A stretch of DNA of 64,000 bases from JAVBKV01 sp031553885. Lineage in GTDB: Bacteria; Bacteroidota; Bacteroidia; Bacteroidales; Azobacteroidaceae. Positions 27,160-34,146 of the stretch are shown piece after piece. Position 1 is the first letter of the stretch. Each line of letters begins with the position of its first letter. Made by a program: the position numbers and the translations under genes. Below the pieces are notes generated by a model. The model saw only the letters and a program-made list of their open reading frames with translations, was not told the origin of the DNA and made no database searches. The stretch spans positions 66,118 through 130,117 of the forward strand of contig JAVBKV010000004.1 of the NCBI GenBank assembly GCA_031553885.1, in the 5' to 3' direction.

Positions 27160-28428
27160 ATGAAAAAAATTATCATTTTCTCCACTCTCCTCCTATACAT
27201 TTCGATCTGTTGCGCCCAAAAAGTCAACATACAGGTCACCTTCTCCGAGGATTTTCTAAAGAAAATCACCTCCCCCCAATGGGTATATTGGTACACTATG
27301 AGCGGAAATGAATGTGAATTTACAGATTCATGCTTGTTCACCTTGAGTCAGAAATCGCTCTCCTTTGAAAAAGAAATCGGACTGGAATATCAGGGAGATC
27401 CTTATTTTTGTCGATTAATCTTCGCAAAAGAAAAACTTCCAGTACTTTTTTTTGCAACTCCAGGAGCTGATATTAAAATGGGACTAAACAACAGGTTAAT
27501 ACTCTATCCTTCTAAATGCGAAGGAGATATAACCACACAGGAAATATATCAATATAATAGAATCAAAAAATTTGAAAATTTCGAACGAACAAAAATACTA
27601 AAAGACTCATTATCAACAATAAAAGAAAATGATGTACGCTACAAGTTAATAGCAGATAGCATTCACTATTATGAAAATTATTACAAGGGACCAGGCAGTC
27701 TGGAGTTATTCAAAATAATTCAAAGTCCAACCATCTATAGTTTTTTCCTAAAAAAGGCAGAGGATCTCCCACAGGAAACTATCGATAGTTTAGAGATTGA
27801 AATGAAGAAAAAATTTCCATATAGTAAAAGCATTAACAATCCTAAGTATGATCCGCCTTCAATTAAAAGCAAAAAGGCATCGGAACGTTTTGACCAAATC
27901 ACCAATCGGAATAGCCCCCCCAAAAAAGTGATACCTCCCGAACAACTGGAAAAAGAAAAAAAAGAACTGGACAAAATCTCTTCCTTAGCCTTAGGCGATG
28001 AAGTAAAACACCTATCACTAAAAGGAATGGTAGAAAAGGACATTGCATTGGACAGTATCAAAACCGATTATATCCTGATCGATTTCTGGGCAGGCTGGTG
28101 TGGTCCCTGCCGAAAGGAAATACCAAATCTCAAAAAAGCGCTCAGCCTATACGACACCAAATTGACCATCTATGCCATTTCATTGGATTTTAGTGAAGAT
28201 GACTGGAAAAAAGCGGTACGACAAGACGAGAGTGAATCCCTGACCCATGTTTTTTCCAACAATGGCGATTTTGATACTAAAAAGCTTAAAAAACGTTTCG
28301 GGATTACCGCCATTCCGGCCAATTTCCTGTTGGACAAAGATCGGAAAATCATTGCTGTCAATCTAAGAGGAGATGCATTGGAAAAGAAAATGAAGGAGCT
28401 GGTAACTGAAAGCTTAGTGCTGAAATAA
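27160..28428 (+). CDS. Secreted TlpA-like thioredoxin paired with peptide 2
   Basis: 422 residues with the same layout as the protein at 25375: signal peptide ending ICCAQ, variable N-terminal domain with NECEFTDSC and LEYQGDPYFCRLIF, linker, and thioredoxin domain with C314-G-P-C317. From about residue 260 on it is almost identical to the first copy, including the last residues (ELVTESLVLK). Before that many substitutions are seen. This fits a fixed redox domain with a recognition domain that changed with its cognate peptide (inference). Confidence 0.88.
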   Translation: MKKIIIFSTLLLYISICCAQKVNIQVTFSEDFLKKITSPQWVYWYTMSGNECEFTDSCLFTLSQKSLSFEKEIGLEYQGDPYFCRLIFAKEKLPVLFFATPGADIKMGLNNRLILYPSKCEGDITTQEIYQYNRIKKFENFERTKILKDSLSTIKENDVRYKLIADSIHYYENYYKGPGSLELFKIIQSPTIYSFFLKKAEDLPQETIDSLEIEMKKKFPYSKSINNPKYDPPSIKSKKASERFDQITNRNSPPKKVIPPEQLEKEKKELDKISSLALGDEVKHLSLKGMVEKDIALDSIKTDYILIDFWAGWCGPCRKEIPNLKKALSLYDTKLTIYAISLDFSEDDWKKAVRQDESESLTHVFSNNGDFDTKKLKKRFGITAIPANFLLDKDRKIIAVNLRGDALEKKMKELVTESLVLK

Positions 28429-28471
28429 TTATAAACATTTTACGCATTTAGATGTCGACGCTAAATAACTC

Positions 28472-28497
28472 TATTGCTAAAGTCGAGGGGCAATAGG
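28472..28497 (+). other. Conserved hairpin upstream of peptide 3
   Basis: CTATTGC and GCAATAG flank the same loop as before peptide 1. Confidence 0.5.
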
Positions 28498-28551
28498 CTA
28501 TAAATGGCCGTTTATTGTAAAATTCCGAGACATAATTCAATTCTGTTTAAT

Positions 28552-28842
28552 ATGAAAAAGCTTTTTAAAATCAAATTAAATGATTTCAATGAAATTTCAA
28601 ATGCCGAAATGAAAAAAATTGTTGGTGGTAACGTTGATTGTGGAGAGGGACAAACACTATTCCATTGTACAGGAACAACATGGGAGCATGACCACTCTGG
28701 ATACGCATGTGGTACAAATCCTAATGATACTGCTGAGTGGCTTCGTGAAGGATTTGTGAACCAAGCATGCTTTGGCGCACCGTCTTATTATGACTGTGTT
28801 ACAATGATAGAGGAGGCAAACTATCAGCCAAAGTGTAAATAA
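28552..28842 (+). CDS. Six-cysteine GG-leader secreted peptide 3
   Basis: 96 residues from ATG 28552, with the start chosen as for peptide 2. The leader matches peptide 2 except F5 for S5. The core is the most diverged of the three but keeps Cys 30, 39, 53, 73, 82 and 95 and the blocks TLFHCTGT and SGYACGT. Differences include WEHDHSG for WGHDASG and a changed tail (CVTMIEEANYQPKCK). Constant cysteines with a changing core suggest diversification of a disulfide scaffold. Confidence 0.88.
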   Translation: MKKLFKIKLNDFNEISNAEMKKIVGGNVDCGEGQTLFHCTGTTWEHDHSGYACGTNPNDTAEWLREGFVNQACFGAPSYYDCVTMIEEANYQPKCK

Positions 28843-28849
28843 AAAAAAA

Positions 28850-28906
28850 TAGAGGCTGGCAAAGATTTCTATTTAGAAACAAAATAAATCTTTTGATCAG
28901 CCTCTA
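28850..28906 (+). other. Conserved hairpin between peptide 3 and TlpA 3
   Basis: TAGAGGCTG (28850-28858) pairs perfectly with CAGCCTCTA (28898-28906). The inner stem is AAAGATTT/AAATCTTT. Confidence 0.65.
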
Positions 28907-28932
28907 TACCATTATAATACAAAATACACATA

Positions 28933-30216
28933 ATGAAAAGAAATATTGTTTTTTCCACTCTCATCCTGCACATTTCGATTTGTTGGGCTCAAAAAGTCAA
29001 TGTGCAGGTTAATATTTCCGAGAGTTTTGCAAAAAAAATTAAAAGTTCCCAATGGGTATATTGGTACACTATGGAAGGAAATGAACGTGAATTTACAGAT
29101 TCATGCTTTATCGTTCCAGATCAGAAATTGTTCTCCTTTGAAAAAGAAATAGGAATAGAATACCAGGGGGATCCTTATTTTTGTGAATTAATCTTCACAG
29201 AAGTTAAATCTATGATACTTTTTTATACAACTCCAGGTGCTAACATTAAAATGGAATTAAACGACAGTTTGTTGCTTTATCCTTCTAAATTCGAAGGGGA
29301 TATAACCACACAAGAAATGCGTCAATACGGCAGCATAGCAGGTAAATATGAAAGACTTGAACGAATAAAAATACTAAGAGACTCATTATCTATGACAAAA
29401 GAAAACGAAACACGTTATAAACTGATAACAGACAGTATTCACTATTATGAAAATTATTACAAGTGGCCATATTGTCTGGATTTGTTCAAAATAATTCAAA
29501 GTCCACACGTCTATGAGTTCATCCTAGAAAGAAGGGCAGAAAATCTGCCACAGGAAACCATCGACAGTTTAGAGATTGAAATGAAGAAAAAATTTCCATA
29601 TAGCAAAAGCATTAACAACCCGAAGTATGATCCTCCTTCAATTAAGAGCGAAAAGGCATTGGAACGTTTTTACCAAATCACCAACCAAAGAATCCCAAAA
29701 AAGAAAGAAAAGAAAGTAATCCCACCCGAACAGTTGGAAAGAGAAAAAAAAGAACTGGACAAAATCTCTCCCTTGACTTTGGGTGATGAAGTAAAAGGCC
29801 TTTCTCTGAAAGGGATGGAGGATAAAGACATTCCATTGGACAGTATAAAAACCGAGTATATCCTGATCGATTTCTGGGCTGGTTGGTGTGGTCCCTGCCG
29901 GAGGGAAATGCCCAATCTCAAAAAAGCGCTCAGCCTGTATGATTCCAAATTAACCATCTATGCCATTTCTTTGGATTTTAATGAAACTGAATGGAAAAGA
30001 GCGGTACAACAAGACAAGAGTGAATCCCTGACCCATGTTTTTTCCAACAATGGTGATTTTGACACTAAAAAACTTAAGAAACGTTTCGGTATTACCGCCA
30101 TTCCGGCCAATTTCCTGTTGGACAAAGATCGGAAAATCATTGCTGTCAATCTAAGAGGAGGTGCATTAGAAAAGAAAATGGAAGAATTAGTAACAGAAAA
30201 TTTAGTTCTGAAATAA
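28933..30216 (+). CDS. Secreted TlpA-like thioredoxin paired with peptide 3
   Basis: 427 residues, third member of the set, with signal peptide ending ICWAQ, N-terminal domain, charged linker and TlpA-like domain with C319-G-P-C322. The first Cys of the N-terminal NECEFTDSC motif is Arg here (NEREFTDSC), so a disulfide between those two cysteines is not essential. The N-terminal half is again the most variable part. Confidence 0.88.
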   Translation: MKRNIVFSTLILHISICWAQKVNVQVNISESFAKKIKSSQWVYWYTMEGNEREFTDSCFIVPDQKLFSFEKEIGIEYQGDPYFCELIFTEVKSMILFYTTPGANIKMELNDSLLLYPSKFEGDITTQEMRQYGSIAGKYERLERIKILRDSLSMTKENETRYKLITDSIHYYENYYKWPYCLDLFKIIQSPHVYEFILERRAENLPQETIDSLEIEMKKKFPYSKSINNPKYDPPSIKSEKALERFYQITNQRIPKKKEKKVIPPEQLEREKKELDKISPLTLGDEVKGLSLKGMEDKDIPLDSIKTEYILIDFWAGWCGPCRREMPNLKKALSLYDSKLTIYAISLDFNETEWKRAVQQDKSESLTHVFSNNGDFDTKKLKKRFGITAIPANFLLDKDRKIIAVNLRGGALEKKMEELVTENLVLK

Positions 30217-30224
30217 TTTAAAAC

Positions 30225-30258
30225 ATTTTATGCATTTAGATATCGATGACAAATAACT
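30225..30258 (+). repeat. Fourth copy of the VKOR 3'-end boundary sequence
   Basis: ATTTTATGCATTTAGATATC followed by GATGACAAATAACT matches the 3' end of the VKOR gene (24881-24914) except for two changes. Together with 26658-26691 and 28437-28470 it marks the junctions of a threefold tandem duplication. Confidence 0.85.
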
Positions 30259-30336
30259 ATTTTGAATTTTAATTGGACAAGAATGATGATATAGTAACAA
30301 TTCTATTCCGAATTCAAACAAACTCTAAACAAGAAT

Positions 30337-31023
30337 ATGAAAAAAAAACTCAATAAGATAATCAATCTTATAATCTCAAAATCGGCTGAAACACACGACC
30401 TTGGACTCCTTTCCGGAAAAACAGGCATAATTCTATTTTTATATCATTATTCTAAATATTCAGAAAATAAATTATATGCCGATTTTGCAGGATTATTAAT
30501 AGATGACATTTTTGATGATATTAATAACAAAATGACGATCTCTTTTGATAACGGATTATCCGGAGTGGGATGGGGAATTGAGTATGCCTTAAAAAATAAT
30601 TTTGTTGAAGGTGATTCTTATGAAATCCTGGAGGATATTGACAAACAAATAATGAGCCGGGATATCAAACGCATAGAAGATGAAACGTTAGAGTCTGGTT
30701 TAGAAGGTCTCTTTCATTACATTCTTTATCATCTACCTGAAAATAATACCATGCAATGTCCGTTTGATGATATTTATCTTAGTGATTTGGATATCGTTGC
30801 ACAGAAAAAAAATGAAAACTGTAAGAACGAAGAATTACAGGTACTTCTTGCCATATATATAAACTGGAGAAATGGAAAAAAAATGAAATATTCCCCGGAC
30901 AAGCTAATGAAACGTTTTTTATCTTTTGAGATCGATGATGAAGACGAAACAAAAAATGACATCTCTCTCGGCTTATGCAAAGGATACGCAGGAATTGGAC
31001 TTCAAATTATGAAAACATACTAA
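30337..31023 (+). CDS. Short LanC-like protein
   Basis: 228 residues with three glycine-centred repeats typical of the LanC alpha/alpha toroid: GLLSGKTGIILFLYHY (about 23-38), NGLSGVGWGIEYALKN (about 72-87) and GLCKGYAGIGLQIMK (about 211-225). Full LanC cyclases have about 400 residues and bind zinc through C, C and H. Here the CHG motif reads CKG and no CYG motif is seen, so it is probably not a classical cyclase. The C-terminus ends abruptly and its stop overlaps the next start (TAATG). It may be truncated, or a binding protein for peptide modification. First of a group of modification-type genes after the cassettes. Confidence 0.75.
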   Translation: MKKKLNKIINLIISKSAETHDLGLLSGKTGIILFLYHYSKYSENKLYADFAGLLIDDIFDDINNKMTISFDNGLSGVGWGIEYALKNNFVEGDSYEILEDIDKQIMSRDIKRIEDETLESGLEGLFHYILYHLPENNTMQCPFDDIYLSDLDIVAQKKNENCKNEELQVLLAIYINWRNGKKMKYSPDKLMKRFLSFEIDDEDETKNDISLGLCKGYAGIGLQIMKTY

Positions 31024-32270
31024 TGAAACACATATATTTATTTAATAAATCCACCATAGCTGCAGCATATGGAATTGGCACCTATATAAAACAAATGACA
31101 AATTTTCTCGTCAACCAGAAAAATTTTTCTCTTCATATTGTAAATACAAATTCTAATAAAAAAGAATTTGAAACAGAAGATAAAGATGGTGTAAAAATTC
31201 ACAACATACCTCATGAACCGTCCAGTAATATGGACAGATATTATAGAAATATCTTCTTCTTATTACAACCACACATAGAGCAAAACCACACAAACAATAA
31301 TAATGACGAGTTAATTTTTCATTTTAATTTTTATCAGGATATTCCTTTAATAAAAACGTTTAAAGAATATTATCCTAAATGTAAAATTATTTTTTCAATT
31401 CATTATTTGAATTGGGGATTTTTAATAAAGGGGAATCTGTCTTATTTCAAACGAATTATAGCACAGGATCCTCAGAACCTAATCGAACCTAAGGAAAAAA
31501 GTGTTGCTGAAATTTTCAAAAATGAAAAAGAAGTTTTTATCACATCGGATAAGATCATTTGCCTGGCCAGGTTTACAAAACAATTATTATTGGAAGATTA
31601 TAAAATTTCTGAAAATAAAATAAACGTAATTTACAATGGGCTTGAGGATAATATTGTATTCTTATCACAAAAAGGAAAGAAAGAACTTAAGAAAAAATAT
31701 TTTATTCCAAATAATGAAAAAATCATATTGTTTGTCGGCAGATTAAGCGAAGGAAAAGGCATTGACATTACAATAAAAGCTTTTATAAATACAATTAAGA
31801 AAGGTCTTAACTACAGGCTTATTATAGTTGGTGACGGAGATCATTCCAGATACTTGAAAGAATGCCAGGATGTATGGGGGAGGATTACTTTTACAGGCCG
31901 GATAGAACAAAAAACACTTTATCAATTTTATCAAATTGCAGACGTTGGAATTATGCCATCAACCAACGAACAGTGTAGTTATGTTGCCATCGAAATGCTA
32001 GCTCATGGTATACCATTAATAGCTTCTACCACAACAGGACTAGGGGAAATGCTTAAGCCGGAACTTGAATACTTGACCTCAGAAGTTAAAGAAGAAGATA
32101 ATGATGTAATCCTTTCTGTTGAAGATTATACAGATAAAATATTATATGTACTTGAACAACCTAAAGATCAAATTAAAAAAATTAGAAAACAATGCAGAAA
32201 GCTCTATCTAGAAAGATATGAAATTAGTATAATGAAAAACAACCTACTCAACACCTATAGTAATATATAA
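31023..32270 (+). CDS. GT4-family glycosyltransferase
   Basis: 415 residues from ATG 31023, overlapping the LanC-like stop by one base; an upstream in-frame ATG at 30975 lies inside the previous gene. The GT-B fold is recognisable. The N-terminal half has a Gly-rich loop (AAYGIGTYI). The C-terminal half has LFVGRLSEGKGIDITIKAF, IIVGDGDHSRYL, ITFTGRI and the donor-site block MPSTNEQCSYVAIEMLAHGIPLIAS. It resembles glycosyltransferases found with GG-Bacteroidales peptides (a family I recall as TIGR04157, not checked). It may glycosylate a peptide or a surface glycan. Confidence 0.88.
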   Translation: MKHIYLFNKSTIAAAYGIGTYIKQMTNFLVNQKNFSLHIVNTNSNKKEFETEDKDGVKIHNIPHEPSSNMDRYYRNIFFLLQPHIEQNHTNNNNDELIFHFNFYQDIPLIKTFKEYYPKCKIIFSIHYLNWGFLIKGNLSYFKRIIAQDPQNLIEPKEKSVAEIFKNEKEVFITSDKIICLARFTKQLLLEDYKISENKINVIYNGLEDNIVFLSQKGKKELKKKYFIPNNEKIILFVGRLSEGKGIDITIKAFINTIKKGLNYRLIIVGDGDHSRYLKECQDVWGRITFTGRIEQKTLYQFYQIADVGIMPSTNEQCSYVAIEMLAHGIPLIASTTTGLGEMLKPELEYLTSEVKEEDNDVILSVEDYTDKILYVLEQPKDQIKKIRKQCRKLYLERYEISIMKNNLLNTYSNI

Positions 32271-32413
32271 AACAGGCATTTACACAAAGAATATGGTGAC
32301 TTAGTTTAAATGGTATTAGGATATATGAACATTCCTTATAGATTTACTTTTAGATAAAGAAAAATACAGACAATAACAAATTCTAAAAATATATATAATT
32401 ATCTGGATTAAGT

Positions 32414-33244
32414 ATGACCACCCCTTCTGTCAGCGTAATATTGCCCATGTTCAACTCCTCTCTTTACATACAAGAGGCTATTGAAAGCATACTCCAACAA
32501 ACATTTACGGATTTTGAATTAATTGTAGTGGACGATGGATCATCAGACAATAGTCCGTCTTTAGTCAAGGCATACAATGACAGTCGCATTCGTTTATTAT
32601 TGAATGACCACGATTTTATTGGCTCTTTGAACCTGGGTATTCTCAATTCAAGAGGAAAATACATCGTCCGGATGGATGCCGATGACATCATGTTTCCTGA
32701 CCGTTTACAAAAACAAGTTGATTTCATGGAACAATATCCGGAAATATCCGTTTGCGGTTCTTTTGCAGAAGTATTTGGTGACGGGAGTGGGACCATACGG
32801 GTAGCTACAAAACATGAAGAGATTGTTTTGTCCATGATTTTGTACAACCCAATGATTCATCCTTCTGTTATTATACGCCGGTCCGATCTTCAAAACAACG
32901 GTTACAAAACAGGATATCCTTGTGCGGAAGATTATAAGTTATGGACAGACTTAGCATCCCAAGATTTTCGTTTTGCCAACCTACCGGATGTATTGTTAAA
33001 ATACCGTCGCTCTCCAAGCCAGGTTACACAAACAAAAGGTGAAGAAATGTTCAATTCCACTTTCAAAATACAGATGGAATATGCAGAAAAAGTATTAGAG
33101 AAAATCACTGAAAAGGACGAAGGACTCGTTGATTTTCTGAATCATCTGATTGAAGCGACAAATGAAAAACGAATTTCAACTCAAAGCTTTATCAGGATAA
33201 CCCATGCAGTTTATACAGATGTCTTAAAAAAACAACAAACATGA
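32414..33244 (+). CDS. GT2-family glycosyltransferase
   Basis: 276 residues with a GT-A fold: SVILPMFNSSLYIQEAIESI at the N-terminus, nucleotide-binding VVDDGSSD (residues 38-45), metal-binding DADD (88-91) and the acceptor-side block CAEDYKLWTDLA. No membrane segment. Cytoplasmic glycosyltransferases of this class make surface glycans, and one (SunS) glycosylates the bacteriocin sublancin. It overlaps the next gene by ATGA. 143 bp without a gene separate it from the GT4 gene. Confidence 0.92.
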   Translation: MTTPSVSVILPMFNSSLYIQEAIESILQQTFTDFELIVVDDGSSDNSPSLVKAYNDSRIRLLLNDHDFIGSLNLGILNSRGKYIVRMDADDIMFPDRLQKQVDFMEQYPEISVCGSFAEVFGDGSGTIRVATKHEEIVLSMILYNPMIHPSVIIRRSDLQNNGYKTGYPCAEDYKLWTDLASQDFRFANLPDVLLKYRRSPSQVTQTKGEEMFNSTFKIQMEYAEKVLEKITEKDEGLVDFLNHLIEATNEKRISTQSFIRITHAVYTDVLKKQQT

Positions 33245-34095
33245 ATTTCATTGGATTAAAATACTCGACCTCAATTAATGTTGGTGATTACATTCAATCC
33301 ATCGCAACCGAACAATTCACGCCCCCTGTAAAATACCGGTTCGACCGCGATTTTCTCGGAGAGATTGGAAATAAAAGAAAAAAAAACATTTTAATCACCA
33401 ATGGCTGGTTTTCTCATTACCCTAAACAATGTTTTCCTTTTTCAAGTACTATTATACCCCTGTTCTTCGGATTACATATCACAAACTGGAACGACTGCTG
33501 GGAATATATATTGACAAAGCCAGTTCTCGATTTTTTCAAAAACAACGAACCAATTGGTTGCCGTGATCAATATACTGCAAACAGATTAAAAGAAAATGGA
33601 ATTGATGCTTATTATTCCAAATGCCTTACATTGACACTCCCCCGGAGAGATATTACTCCACGAAAAAATAAGTATGTTATTATGGATGCTTCTCGATTTC
33701 AATTGCCCGATTCGATTAGAAAAAAATCAGAACATTTCACCCAACATTTTCCGGAAAATTGCTCAGAACGCGAAAAATTTGCCATAGCCAATCAACTCTT
33801 AAAATATTACCGTCAAAAAGCCAGCGCAGTAATCACCACCCGGTTACATTGCGCTCTTCCTTGTTTAGCGATAGGAATCCCTGTTATTTTCATTGGCAAT
33901 CCAGATGATTACCGTCTCAGTATTTTAAAAGATATCGGTATAAAAATAAATACACACGAAGAAATTGCACAGTTGACTCATTGGGATGATCTTTTTCAAA
34001 CAATTGACTTCGGACATATCGAAAACATAAAAAATGAGATCATTCTTGATATAAACAATAGAATCAGTCAAATTCAGGAATTTTATTCCTCATAA
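33241..34095 (+). CDS. Polysaccharide pyruvyl transferase-like protein
   Basis: 284 residues. The N-terminus NFIGLKYSTSINVGDYIQSIA and the C-terminal block VITTRLHCALPCLAIGIPVIFIG are characteristic of the polysaccharide pyruvyl transferase family. GCRDQYTANRLKENGI in the middle also matches. Members add pyruvate ketals to sugars or act as related sugar-modifying enzymes. The gene is translationally coupled to the GT2 gene (ATGA overlap), so the two probably act on the same glycan or glycopeptide. Confidence 0.88.
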   Translation: MNFIGLKYSTSINVGDYIQSIATEQFTPPVKYRFDRDFLGEIGNKRKKNILITNGWFSHYPKQCFPFSSTIIPLFFGLHITNWNDCWEYILTKPVLDFFKNNEPIGCRDQYTANRLKENGIDAYYSKCLTLTLPRRDITPRKNKYVIMDASRFQLPDSIRKKSEHFTQHFPENCSEREKFAIANQLLKYYRQKASAVITTRLHCALPCLAIGIPVIFIGNPDDYRLSILKDIGIKINTHEEIAQLTHWDDLFQTIDFGHIENIKNEIILDINNRISQIQEFYSS

Positions 34096-34146
34096 AAGCA
34101 TTTGTATTTGTTAGAACATCCCAATGAGTCCCGATTACGAATAGTC

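Larger units (their letters stand above)
26658..28436 (+). repeat. Peptide/TlpA cassette, tandem unit 2
   Basis: Begins with ATTTTACGCATTTAGATG (26658 on), a copy of the VKOR 3' end now lying outside any gene, followed by hairpin, peptide 2 and TlpA 2. Length 1779 bp. Confidence 0.9.
28437..30224 (+). repeat. Peptide/TlpA cassette, tandem unit 3
   Basis: Starts with the boundary copy at 28437-28470 and ends at the fourth, slightly diverged boundary copy (30225-30258). Length 1788 bp. Confidence 0.9.

Noticed and set aside
24913..28497. Repeated leader hairpins as a CRISPR array
   Set aside because: The repeats are about 1.8 kb apart with genes between them; there are no short spacers and no cas genes.
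24881..30258. Cassette array as a transposon or integron
   Set aside because: No transposase, integrase or attC-like sites are present; the boundary repeats are copies of the VKOR gene end, which fits simple tandem duplication.
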